NCBI GenBank assembly: GCA_023129115.1
Contig: JAGMCR010000004.1
Span: forward strand, 1-64,000
Direction: 5' to 3'
Source: Candidatus Iainarchaeum sp.
GTDB lineage: Archaea; B1Sed10-29; WALL01
DNA: 64,000 nucleotides
Shown piece by piece: positions 55,340 to 63,651 of the stretch. The notes below the pieces were generated by a model that saw only the letters and a list, made by a program, of their open reading frames with translations, made no database searches and was not told the origin of the DNA. The stretch's first letter is position 1, and the number at the start of each line of letters is the position of its first letter. The position numbers and the translations under genes are program-made.

Positions 55340-57116
55340 CCTTTTTCTTCACGCCCGGGCCAATCCGCTCCATCTTCCTGCCCGGGCCCATCCGCTCCAT
55401 CTTCCTGCCGAACGGCTGGGGCGCCTCCCTGACGCCGACCCTGAGCTTTCCCTTCTCAAGCCTCTTGGCGCGCCAGCCAGCCTTTTTCTCCCTCACGAAC
55501 TTCGCAATCCTCTGCGCTGGGAGCGCGCCCTCCTCGCGCTTCCCCTCCCTGAACTCAACAAGCCTCTCCGGCAGCACGAGCGACGCAAACCTCACCGGAA
55601 TCTGGTCCTTCCTGACCACGCGCTGGCCCTCCCGCACGTTCTTCTCCAGCCTCGCCAAAAAATCCTTGTCGTGCATCAGGCCAAGGTGCTCGTTGTAGTC
55701 GGCCGCAATGTCGCGCGTCGCCTGCTTCGTAATCTCGCCCATCTCCTCCCCAACGCGCCTCACGTTCTTCAGGATGCCCTCGCGCGCCCTGTCGGTCTTT
55801 GCATCCGTGTACCTCTCCTGCAGGTGCGTCAGCTCCCCAAGCTTTTCCTGGAACGCGACGGACGCGCTAAGCCGCCCCATCTCGGACGGCAGCGACGACT
55901 TCCCAGTCGCGTCGTAGTCAAAAATCCCGGACGCCTCTGTCACGTTCATCAAGTGCCCGTCCCGCTGGTAAATGTCCTTCGTGAGCCTCACGAGCCGGCC
56001 CGCGCCGGCCTTCTTCACTTCCTTTCCGACGCCCTTTTGCCACTTCTCAATCTCCCACCTGAAGACCTTCATGGCGTCGACATCGTTCTTCACGGCCTTC
56101 TTGAACATCCTCTCGATGTTCTTCTCGAGCATCGCGGCAGTCCCCTTCCCCATGGCCTCGACATTGCCCTTGTCCGCAAGCGCCGCCCTTGTGACCGTGA
56201 GCTTGTCATAGACCTCGTTGGCAGTGGCGCCGCCCCCCCACATCTTTGCCGTCGTGTCGAACTGGGCAAGCTGCTGCGCGGCACTCTGCAGCACGCCCCT
56301 CCTGAAGTCCCCCCCAGCCCTCTCCTTCAGGGCGTTGACATAGCCAATATACTTTCGTGCCTGCGCAAGCTTTCCCTTGCCCTTCTCAATCTTCTTCTCA
56401 AGCTCTTCCCTTCTCGCGCCAGTCGGCTTCTCCAGCTTGAGCAGCAGCTCCGTCTGGTTCACCGCCATCTTGGCCGTGGCCGCCGTCTCCCGCAGATTCC
56501 CCATCGTCTCGTCATAGCCCTTGTCAAGGAGGTCCCAGTGCTCAAGGCTGAGGTCCCGGCCCTTCATCTCGACGTAATAGTCCCGACCCGGAACAGGCGA
56601 CAGCCTCTTGACCTTGGTAATCGTGCCCTCTTGCTCCAGCCTCCTCCCGGCCCTGCGGTCGACCATGACCTCCTCGCCGCCAGGCACTTTCTCCAGCTCC
56701 GCGTCAACTTCGACCAGCTTGACAATGTCCGGGAACGGCTTCTTCCCGGCCATTTGCTTGAGCGTCTTGTCCAGCCCGACCTTTATCACAGAGCCCCGCT
56801 GCTCTTTCTTGGTCGTGATATAGCTCGCGCCGGGCGTCTTCTTGAATATCTTGGTGTCCTTGCCGTCCTTGGCCGCGAAAATGGCTCCGGACGCCCCGCC
56901 CCTGGAAATCGGCTTGATGTCCTTGAAGCCAAGCCTCTGAAGCTTCTCGATTATTTTCTGCTCCTCGGCAGTGGCGACCAGGTCAGCCTTCTTTTTTCCC
57001 GGCCTCTTGCCAATCCCAATAATCTCCTCTTCCGGCGCAGCCCTTTCCCTCACCCGCAGCTTCCTCGCCACGCTGGGCTGCTTGCCCTTCTTGCGGAACA
57101 AGTCAAGGAGACCCAT
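55320..57116 (-). CDS. Large divergent kinase-like protein
   Basis: 598 residues, cytosolic, strongly basic ends. KPISRGGASGAIFAAK near residues 68-83 looks like a glycine-rich loop, with a Lys (TKIFKK) after it. Near residues 384-402, YQRDGHLMNVTEASGIFDYDATG has the spacing of a kinase catalytic loop (D-x4-N) followed by a DFG-like FDYD. Between them lie some 250 residues of predicted helices. This suggests a protein-kinase-like fold with a large insertion; no close family is recognised. The C-terminus repeats RKMERMGPG/RKMERIGPG. Confidence 0.55.
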   Translation of the reverse strand: MGLLDLFRKKGKQPSVARKLRVRERAAPEEEIIGIGKRPGKKKADLVATAEEQKIIEKLQRLGFKDIKPISRGGASGAIFAAKDGKDTKIFKKTPGASYITTKKEQRGSVIKVGLDKTLKQMAGKKPFPDIVKLVEVDAELEKVPGGEEVMVDRRAGRRLEQEGTITKVKRLSPVPGRDYYVEMKGRDLSLEHWDLLDKGYDETMGNLRETAATAKMAVNQTELLLKLEKPTGARREELEKKIEKGKGKLAQARKYIGYVNALKERAGGDFRRGVLQSAAQQLAQFDTTAKMWGGGATANEVYDKLTVTRAALADKGNVEAMGKGTAAMLEKNIERMFKKAVKNDVDAMKVFRWEIEKWQKGVGKEVKKAGAGRLVRLTKDIYQRDGHLMNVTEASGIFDYDATGKSSLPSEMGRLSASVAFQEKLGELTHLQERYTDAKTDRAREGILKNVRRVGEEMGEITKQATRDIAADYNEHLGLMHDKDFLARLEKNVREGQRVVRKDQIPVRFASLVLPERLVEFREGKREEGALPAQRIAKFVREKKAGWRAKRLEKGKLRVGVREAPQPFGRKMERMGPGRKMERIGPGVKKKARRHIA

Positions 57117-57150
57117 TACAACCCCCTTACACAGAACGCCTTTATAATCA

Positions 57151-57561
57151 TTAGACCACGCCGTACAGCAAAAACGGGATCTGGGGCAGCAGCATCGCTG
57201 CCATCGTCACCCACGGCGGCAAGCTCGTGAACACAACCGGCATCGTGGGCAGCCGCATCCCCTTGAACTCTTTGTAGTCAACAAAGTCCAGGATAACGTG
57301 CACCACAATCCCCAGCGTGAAAAACGGCAAAAACGTGTAAAGCGCCTTCATCCCCGGGAACAAATACCCCAAGTAAAAGATGGCTGACGGCACAAACGCC
57401 GTGTGCGTAATCCACGACCTGTGGAAATTAGGCAGAATATCGTCAATATCCGGGAAAATCGCGCCCAAAGCAAGGGCATATGCCGCCAGGAACTGCCCCT
57501 GGGAAAAGAAAAACCCGCCCAAGAGAACGGCGGACGCAATGTGGACAACCGCCCTCGCCAT
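57151..57561 (-). CDS. YdjM-family metal-dependent membrane hydrolase
   Basis: 136 residues and four hydrophobic helices. ALALGAIFPDIDDILPNFHRSWITHTAF and the later VHVILDF carry the His/Asp pattern of the YdjM (LexA-binding, inner-membrane hydrolase) family. Substrate unknown. It is on the same strand as the kinase-like gene, separated by 34 bases. Confidence 0.75.
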   Translation of the reverse strand: MARAVVHIASAVLLGGFFFSQGQFLAAYALALGAIFPDIDDILPNFHRSWITHTAFVPSAIFYLGYLFPGMKALYTFLPFFTLGIVVHVILDFVDYKEFKGMRLPTMPVVFTSLPPWVTMAAMLLPQIPFLLYGVV

Positions 57562-57629
57562 GGCAATAATTATGCGGCAGAGGCTTTATAAAGACCATGC
57601 TTTTTCAGTGGCGAAAACAGCACCCTTTA

Positions 57630-57638
57630 TATAGGTTT
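57630..57638 (+). promoter_or_regulatory. TATA box for the Cys-rich surface protein
   Basis: CTTTATATA centred about 24 nt before ATG 57658. Confidence 0.5.
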
Positions 57639-57657
57639 GCAATTATAATTGAGGGCG

Positions 57658-58062
57658 ATGAAGCGATTAGTGCTCCTCTTAATCATCGCCAGCCTTGCAC
57701 TCGCGCAGTGCACGGACAACGGCATCTGCGAGCCAGAGGAAAAGCCGTTCGGGTGCCCGGACTGCAGTTTCGGCAGCGTGTGCGTGGACGACGGCAAGTG
57801 CACGAGTGTCGAGATAGAGGCGGGCTGCAGCGACTGCTCGACCACAAAAGTCGCCAAATGCGTGGACAACGGCGTCTGCTCCAAGGAAGAGAAGTCCCTC
57901 GGCAACTGCAACGACTGCAAGCCCAAGGGCATTGACACCGGCCTCCTGCTCCTCGCGGGCGGAATCGGCTTGTTCGGCTTCATGGTCATCGGCGTCATAC
58001 TCGTGATAATCGTCGCGCTCTACATGCTCTCCCAGCACAGCAACCGCAGAATCAGGATGTAG
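57658..58062 (+). CDS. Small Cys-rich surface protein with C-terminal helix
   Basis: 134 residues from ATG 57658. Signal peptide KRLVLLLIIASLALAQC, then repeats of CxDNGxC-type (CTDNGICEPEEKPFGCPDC; CVDDGKC; CVDNGVCSKEEKSLGNCNDC) that resemble calcium-binding DxDG loops stabilised by disulfides, a long membrane helix (LFGFMVIGVILVIIVALYML) and a basic tail. Probably exposed at the surface; function unknown. Confidence 0.7.
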   Translation: MKRLVLLLIIASLALAQCTDNGICEPEEKPFGCPDCSFGSVCVDDGKCTSVEIEAGCSDCSTTKVAKCVDNGVCSKEEKSLGNCNDCKPKGIDTGLLLLAGGIGLFGFMVIGVILVIIVALYMLSQHSNRRIRM

Positions 58063-58117
58063 CCACCCACTTTCTTTATATATACTTTCTACGTAGTGCC
58101 TATTCGGTAGGATTCGG

Positions 58118-59125
58118 ATGGGGGTAAACCTCGGTGAGCTGCTGCCTGGCAAGAGCATTGAGCTCGAGCACCTGACAGGGCGCTCCATCGCAGTCGACGC
58201 ATACAACACTCTTTACCAGTTCCTCTCGATTATCCGCCAGCCCGACGGCACACCCCTCATGAACAGCCGCGGCGAAACCACTTCGCACCTCGCCGGCCTA
58301 TTGTACCGCACCTCCAACCTCGTGGCCCTCGGCATACGCCCCGCGTTCGTGTTCGACGGCGTGCCCCCCGAAAAAAAGGCCGAGACAATCGCCGCGCGGG
58401 TCGAGGTCCGCCGCAAGGCAAAGGAAAAGTGGGACGACGCGCTCGAGCGCGGCGCAGTGGAAGAGGCGCGGACCTATGCCCAGCAGGCCACTCGTTTAAC
58501 AAAAGAAATGGTCGTGCAGGCAAACGAGCTCCTCGCCGCGCTCGGAATCCCGTCTGTCCAGGCGCCCCAGGAGGGCGAGGCCCAGGCCGCGTTCATGTGC
58601 GCAGAGGGGGACGTCTGGGCGGCGGGGTCGCAGGACTTCGACGCGTTGTTGTTCGGCTCGCCGCGCTTGTTAAGAAACATGACTATCACGGGCCGCCGCA
58701 AGCTCCCAAGGAAAAACATTTACATCATGGTCAAGCCCGAATTGATTGAAATGGAAGAATGTGAATTGACGCGCGGGCAACTACTCGAAATCGCCTTGAT
58801 GATGGGCACGGACTTCAACGAGGGGGTCAAGGGCATCGGCCCCAAGAAAGCGCTCGCCGCGATAAAGGGCGGCAAGACAGCGGACGACGTGCACCGCGAG
58901 GCCGGGCTCGAGGGCGACCTCACCGCAGTGCGCGACATATTCCTCCACCCCGAGACGACGAAGGGGTACAAGCTCGAGTGGCGCGGGCCGGACGAGGAAA
59001 AGGCGTTGAAGCTTCTGGTCGACAGGCACGAGTTTTCCGAGTCGCGCGTCAAGTCGTCGCTGGCAAAGATGCGCGAGGCATTGTCGTCCAAGGGCACGCA
59101 GAGCAGGCTGGACGTGTGGTCATGA
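58118..59125 (+). CDS. fen: Flap endonuclease FEN-1
   Basis: 335 residues. N domain MGVNLGELLPGKSIELEHLTGRSIAVDAYNTLYQF and I domain EGEAQAAFMCAEGDVWAAGSQDFDALLFG carry the metal-binding acids; the helix-hairpin-helix MMGTDFNEGVKGIGPKKALAAI follows. The C-terminal QSRLDVWS is a PCNA-binding PIP box, with the last aromatic replaced by Ser. It removes 5' flaps during lagging-strand synthesis. First gene of a three-gene operon linked by ATGA overlaps. Confidence 0.95.
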   Translation: MGVNLGELLPGKSIELEHLTGRSIAVDAYNTLYQFLSIIRQPDGTPLMNSRGETTSHLAGLLYRTSNLVALGIRPAFVFDGVPPEKKAETIAARVEVRRKAKEKWDDALERGAVEEARTYAQQATRLTKEMVVQANELLAALGIPSVQAPQEGEAQAAFMCAEGDVWAAGSQDFDALLFGSPRLLRNMTITGRRKLPRKNIYIMVKPELIEMEECELTRGQLLEIALMMGTDFNEGVKGIGPKKALAAIKGGKTADDVHREAGLEGDLTAVRDIFLHPETTKGYKLEWRGPDEEKALKLLVDRHEFSESRVKSSLAKMREALSSKGTQSRLDVWS

Positions 59126-59667
59126 AAATGCTTGAAAAACTGCGCAAGGCGTTCAAGGCGAAGAACCTGACGGCGCTCAAGAGAATCAGCAACCAGGCAA
59201 TCGAGCGCGCGGCATTGACCGAGGACCCGGAGATGGTCAACATCTCCCTGATTGCGTACGCCCTGTACAAATTGCTCTCGAAGCCGCACGTGCTCGAGAG
59301 CGAGCAGTGGGAAGCGTTCGTAAAGGACGTCGACGCGGACCTGGCCGAGGGCATGGCGCTCCAGGAAAAGGGCGAGGCCGTGGGCGGGCTGCTCGAGAAG
59401 GACATCATCAACGACATCAACAAAATTGACGCGTCGCTCGGCAACTATGTCCAGGACGTAATCAAAAAGGCGCGGATGAAGCAGGCGTCGCGCATCTACG
59501 CCATGGGCCTGTCCCTCGACAAGGCCATCGCCCTCACGGGCGCGGACCGCTTCCAATTGATGTCGTACATCGGCGCCACCGTAATCCACGAGCGGCCGTT
59601 CACCCGCACGAAGAGCGTGGTCGACCGCTACCAGACAACAAAAAAAATCCTTGGTGAGAAAAAATGA
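59122..59667 (+). CDS. Helical protein of unknown function in the fen operon
   Basis: 181 residues, nearly all predicted helix (KMLEKLRKAFKAKNLTALKRISNQAIERAAL ... KDIINDINKIDASLGNYVQDVIKKARMKQASRIYAMGLSLDKAIALTG). No catalytic motif is seen. The ATG at 59122 overlaps the fen stop and the gene's own stop overlaps the next ATG, so all three are coupled. Context suggests a DNA repair or replication role; this is inference. Confidence 0.7.
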   Translation: MKMLEKLRKAFKAKNLTALKRISNQAIERAALTEDPEMVNISLIAYALYKLLSKPHVLESEQWEAFVKDVDADLAEGMALQEKGEAVGGLLEKDIINDINKIDASLGNYVQDVIKKARMKQASRIYAMGLSLDKAIALTGADRFQLMSYIGATVIHERPFTRTKSVVDRYQTTKKILGEKK

Positions 59668-60323
59668 AAAAAATCGTGTGTGACTCGTCCTCGCTCATCT
59701 CGATGAGCGACAACTGCGTGCTGTGGCTATTGCCCGAGTTCGGCGTGGAGTTCGTCGTGCCCGAGGAAGTCAAGCGCGAGATTGTGGACAGGCCAATGAA
59801 GGAGGTGAGGTTCCAGTTCAAGGCATTGCGCCTGAGCCGGGCCATCACCAACGGCTCAATTAAGGTAGTGACCGACAGCGGCGTCGCGAAGCGGGCGAAG
59901 GAAATCGTGCGGCTCGCGAACTCATTGTTCAAGTACGGCAGGCACAACGTGAGCATCCTCCACGGCGGCGAGGCCGAGTCCATCGCGTTGATGCAGAAGC
60001 AGGGCATCCAAACCCTCCTCGTCGACGAGCGCACGACAAGATTGCTCATCGAGGACCGGGTCGCGCTCAGGAAATACATCGAGCGCCGCACGGGGTTCAA
60101 CCTGAAGCTCAACAAGCAAATCGCGGGGCAGCTCGAGGACGAGGTCGGCGGCGTCGACGTAATCCGCTCCAGTGAATTATTGGCGTGGGCGTACGAGAAC
60201 GGGCTAATGGAAAAGTTCGGCAGGGACCGGAACGTCCTGCACGCGTCGCTCTACGGCCTGAAGTACTCGGGCTGCGCGATTTCGAACGAGGAAATCGAGG
60301 ACTACATGAAGCTCCTGGCGTAG
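59664..60323 (+). CDS. PIN-like domain protein
   Basis: 219 residues. KKIVCDSSSLISMSDN at the N-terminus, GGEAESIALMQKQGIQTLLVDERTTR in the middle and a helical end show a PIN-like fold with several of its acidic residues (D7, E in GEAE, D in LLVDE). Likely a nuclease. It is the last gene of the fen operon. Close relatives of unknown function occur in archaea. Confidence 0.75.
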   Translation: MKKIVCDSSSLISMSDNCVLWLLPEFGVEFVVPEEVKREIVDRPMKEVRFQFKALRLSRAITNGSIKVVTDSGVAKRAKEIVRLANSLFKYGRHNVSILHGGEAESIALMQKQGIQTLLVDERTTRLLIEDRVALRKYIERRTGFNLKLNKQIAGQLEDEVGGVDVIRSSELLAWAYENGLMEKFGRDRNVLHASLYGLKYSGCAISNEEIEDYMKLLA

Positions 60324-60370
60324 GAACTTATTTATTCTTTCTCTTCTTAGTTCCAGTAGCGAGGCCTTTA

Positions 60371-60484
60371 ATGAGTGTAAAATCTTTTGTTAAGCGACTT
60401 CTTGACAGGGGGCGCGACGAAGAGCCTGACGATGAAGCCGAGAAGGTGAAGGAGCGCTTGAGGGCGCTCGGGTATTCGGAGTGA
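60371..60484 (+). CDS. 37-residue charged protein
   Basis: MSVKSFVKRLLDRGRDEEPD then DEAEKVKERLRALGYSE. A basic amphipathic start and acidic end. It lies immediately upstream of ugd (four bases) and has CTTATTTATT upstream. Conservation cannot be judged; coding potential is moderate. Confidence 0.4.
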   Translation: MSVKSFVKRLLDRGRDEEPDDEAEKVKERLRALGYSE

Positions 60485-60488
60485 GCTA

Positions 60489-61715
60489 ATGAAAGTGGCT
60501 GTCGTCGGCACTGGCTACGTGGGGTTGATTACCGGCACAGCATTCGCGCTGAAGGGCCACGGCGTAACTTGCGTCGACACCGACGAGGCAAAAGTAAAGG
60601 CCCTCAACAATAAGTCACCCCACATTTACGAGGAAGGGCTCGCGGAGGCACTCGAAAAAACCGTTGGCAAAACACTGGGCGCGACCACTTCTCTTGCCGA
60701 TGCAGTCAGCGGTGCTGGTGTTGTGTTCATCGCTGTCGGGACCCCGTCGCGCGCCGACGGGAGCATCAACGACGATTACGTTATGCAGGCAGCCAAGGGC
60801 ATACGGGACGCCATTCCCAACAGCGAAAAGCCAGTTGTTGTCGTGAAGAGCACTGTTCTGCCGGGCACGGGCGACCGCGTTGCCGTGCTCCTCGGCGAAA
60901 AATCTTTTGTCGCGAGCAACCCCGAGTTTTTGCAGGAGGGCAAGGCGCTGCATGGCGCCCTGCACCCTGACCGGATAGTCGTTGGCACGGAAGACGAAGA
61001 GGCGAAGGCAACACTCGGCGAATTGTACTCTTCTTTTGATGCGCCCGTGTTCCACACAAGCCGCAGCATAGCAGAAATGGTGAAGTACGCGAGCAACGCG
61101 TTCCTCGCCACGAAAATCAGCTTCATCAACGAAATCGGGAATTTGTGCAAGGCCTTGGGGATTGACACGCGCGAGGTCGCGAGGGGCATTGGCATGGACC
61201 ACCGCATCAACCACCGGTTTTTGGGGAGCGGGTGCGGGTTCGGCGGCTCGTGCTTCCCGAAGGACGTGAAGGCAATCGTGGCGAGGGCGAGGGAGGAGGG
61301 CGTTGGCACTCCTGTCCTCGACGGCGTGCTTAGGACTAACGATGAGCAGGTCCTGCGGCTAATCAAGCTCGCGAAAAAGCACACGCCATTGAAGGGCAGG
61401 CGCGTGGGCGTGTTCGGTCTCGCGTTCAAGCCCGGGACTGACGACGTGCGGGAGTCGCCTGCGCTGCGCCTTATTCCCGCGCTGCTTAATGAAGGCGCTG
61501 TTGTTTCTGCGTATGACCCGAAGGCAATGGATAACGCCGGGGGGCTGGGCATTGGCCTCGCGGCGAGCGCGAGGGAGCTCGCGGACTCCAGCGAGGTGTG
61601 CTTCATCGTGACTGACTGGGACGAATTCAAGGACGATTCTCTTTACACGGATAAGATTGTTGTGGACGGCAGGGGCGTGACCACGGCGGGGTGCTACGAG
61701 GGGGTGTGCTGGTGA
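60489..61715 (+). CDS. ugd: UDP-glucose (nucleotide-sugar) 6-dehydrogenase
   Basis: 408 residues. Rossmann motif MKVAVVGTGYVGLITG, the substrate-binding ASNPEFLQEG, EMVKYASNAFLATKISFINE, and the catalytic Cys in GCGFGGSCFPKDVKA. It oxidises UDP-glucose or a related sugar nucleotide to the uronic acid. GalU, which makes UDP-glucose, is two genes downstream, and a methyltransferase lies between, forming a sugar-nucleotide operon for glycan synthesis. Confidence 0.93.
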   Translation: MKVAVVGTGYVGLITGTAFALKGHGVTCVDTDEAKVKALNNKSPHIYEEGLAEALEKTVGKTLGATTSLADAVSGAGVVFIAVGTPSRADGSINDDYVMQAAKGIRDAIPNSEKPVVVVKSTVLPGTGDRVAVLLGEKSFVASNPEFLQEGKALHGALHPDRIVVGTEDEEAKATLGELYSSFDAPVFHTSRSIAEMVKYASNAFLATKISFINEIGNLCKALGIDTREVARGIGMDHRINHRFLGSGCGFGGSCFPKDVKAIVARAREEGVGTPVLDGVLRTNDEQVLRLIKLAKKHTPLKGRRVGVFGLAFKPGTDDVRESPALRLIPALLNEGAVVSAYDPKAMDNAGGLGIGLAASARELADSSEVCFIVTDWDEFKDDSLYTDKIVVDGRGVTTAGCYEGVCW

Positions 61716-62590
61716 TAGTGGAGAACTCCTCCATCCGCGGCTGGGTGTACAACAATTTTGACTGGGTGTTCAGGTTTGCCTATTGCAAAATCCCATTCGT
61801 CAGCGGGGCTGCCCGCAGCCTGTTTTTCCCAGTGCTTTACTCCAGCGACTTTTCTATCCCGGAGCAAGTGTTCGAAGAGGTGAGGGGATTCATCAGTGGG
61901 GGCATTCATGGAAAGACCGTGCTCGAAATTGGGCCTGGGAACTCGAGCGCACTGGCCCTAAATTTTTTGGCGAATGGCGCGGCGAAGTATATCATGGTTG
62001 ACAAGTTCCCGCGCGTTTTTGACACGGAATTCCAAAAGGATTTCTTCCGCAAGGAAAGCGCGTTCTACCTAGAAAAATATGGCAGAAAAGTCGCGAAGTT
62101 CATCAAGGGGGGCGGCCTTGACGGCAGGCACACCAAGTTCATTAACGAGGGCGTAGAGAATATGCCAAGTGTGCCGGACGGCTCTGTGGACATTGTCGTG
62201 AGCGTCAGTGCATTCGAGCACGTAAAGGAAGTGAAAGAGTCTCTTTCAGAGGTCTCCCGGGTGCTTGCGCCCGGCGGCGTGCTCGTGAGCCAGATAAACA
62301 TGCAGGACCACTACAACTTCAACAGCCCATTCAGGTTCCTGAAGTACTCTGATTTCGCCTGGCGTTGCCTCCTGACGAAGGAGGGGCACTCTTACACAAA
62401 CAGGCTCAGGATTGATGACTTCCTTGGGCTTATGGCCGAGGCAGGCCTTGGCGCAACTGTCCTGAGCTCAGACAACTGGGAAGGCGCCCTGGACAAGAGG
62501 GCTTTCGCGCCGCGGTTCAGGGAAAAGAAAGAGTCAGACTTAAGAATAATGTCGGCCACAATCATCGCGAAAAAGGGGCGTGCAAAATGA
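61712..62590 (+). CDS. SAM-dependent methyltransferase in the sugar operon
   Basis: 292 residues from GTG 61712, which overlaps the ugd stop (GTGA). A class I fold: TVLEIGPGNSSALALNFLA as motif I, VPDGSVDIVVSVSAFEHVKEV and SRVLAPGGVLVSQINM for the later strands. Between ugd and galU it probably methylates a sugar or lipid-linked glycan. The stop overlaps the galU start by four bases. Confidence 0.83.
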   Translation: MIVENSSIRGWVYNNFDWVFRFAYCKIPFVSGAARSLFFPVLYSSDFSIPEQVFEEVRGFISGGIHGKTVLEIGPGNSSALALNFLANGAAKYIMVDKFPRVFDTEFQKDFFRKESAFYLEKYGRKVAKFIKGGGLDGRHTKFINEGVENMPSVPDGSVDIVVSVSAFEHVKEVKESLSEVSRVLAPGGVLVSQINMQDHYNFNSPFRFLKYSDFAWRCLLTKEGHSYTNRLRIDDFLGLMAEAGLGATVLSSDNWEGALDKRAFAPRFREKKESDLRIMSATIIAKKGRAK

Positions 62591-63459
62591 AAGTAGAAAA
62601 AGCAGTCATCCCCGCCGCGGGCTTCGGCACGCGCTTCCTTCCGTTCACAAAGGCAATGCCAAAGGAAATGCTGCCCATCATCGACAAGCCCACGATTCAC
62701 TTCGTGGTCGAGGAGGCGGTGAACTCCGGGATTGACGACATACTTATTATCACGGGCAAGGGCAAGCACTCGATAGAAAATTATTTCGACCGCAACAGTG
62801 AGCTCGAGGCCTTCCTTGAGAAAAAGGGCAAGGCACACCAGATTCAGCCGCTGCGGGACATCGAGGAAATGGCGCACATACACTACATTCGCCAAAAGGA
62901 GCAGAAGGGCCTCGCCCACGCCATCAGCTGCGCCGAGAAGCACGTTAGCGGCGAGCCGTTTGCGGTTCTGCTTGGGGACAATATCATCCACGGGGAGCCG
63001 CCGTGCACCAGGCAATTAGTCGATGAGCACTTGCGGACCGGCAAGACCGTGGTCGCGGTCGAGGAAAAGCCGGGGGACCAGCTCCACAGGTACGGCGTCG
63101 TTGACGGAACGCCGCTGGGGGAGCGGTCGCTGCTGGTGACGGGCGTTGTAGAGAAGCCACCGCCCGGCACCGCGCCGTCGAACCTGGTGTCGAACGGGAG
63201 GTACGTGTTCAGCCCCGAGATTTTTGACTGCATAAGGAATGCCCCTGCCGGCGCTGGCGGTGAGTATCAAATCACCGATGCGATGAAGCCACTGGTGGAA
63301 AAGCGCGAAGTCGTCGCCTACAAGTACGCGGGCGAGCGGTGGTACGACACAGGCGACAAAGTAGCGTACGTAATCGCGAATATTGAGTTTGCCCTTCGGC
63401 ATGACGAGCACAGGGAAGAGCTATCAGAGTACTTGAGGGAGCTAGCCAAGCGGCTTTAG
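62587..63459 (+). CDS. galU: UTP-glucose-1-phosphate uridylyltransferase
   Basis: 290 residues. Nucleotidyltransferase signature VIPAAGFGTRFLPFTKAMPKEMLPI, then VEEAVNSGIDDILIITG, LLGDNIIHG and VVEKPPPG. GalU makes UDP-glucose from UTP and glucose 1-phosphate. It resembles bacterial GalU rather than the archaeal Sugar-1-P thymidylyltransferase type. Last gene of the ugd operon. Confidence 0.93.
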   Translation: MKVEKAVIPAAGFGTRFLPFTKAMPKEMLPIIDKPTIHFVVEEAVNSGIDDILIITGKGKHSIENYFDRNSELEAFLEKKGKAHQIQPLRDIEEMAHIHYIRQKEQKGLAHAISCAEKHVSGEPFAVLLGDNIIHGEPPCTRQLVDEHLRTGKTVVAVEEKPGDQLHRYGVVDGTPLGERSLLVTGVVEKPPPGTAPSNLVSNGRYVFSPEIFDCIRNAPAGAGGEYQITDAMKPLVEKREVVAYKYAGERWYDTGDKVAYVIANIEFALRHDEHREELSEYLRELAKRL

Positions 63460-63612
63460 CGAGGCCACTCCGGCGACAAGCACTGTGGCGAGGAAAAGCT
63501 CCAGGCTAACGAACCCTGCTATCTCAGGTATGAACTGGGCCGTGAGCGCGGTTGCTGCAAAAAGCGCCAGCAGCAGCGTGAACGCGGTTGCCAGGGTGTT
63601 TTTCTCGCCCAT
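63442..63612 (-). CDS. 56-residue two-helix membrane protein
   Basis: MGEKNTLATAFTLLLALFAA starts it, with a first helix and a second (FVSLELFLATVLVAGVASL). It overlaps the galU end in the opposite orientation and diverges from the glycosyltransferase gene. TTATTTAAGG (about 63637-63646) lies 28 nt before the ATG. Too short for the track; function unknown. Confidence 0.55.
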   Translation of the reverse strand: MGEKNTLATAFTLLLALFAATALTAQFIPEIAGFVSLELFLATVLVAGVASLKPLG

Positions 63613-63651
63613 TGATTATTTATAGTCAGTTTTCCCTTAAATAACGCACTT

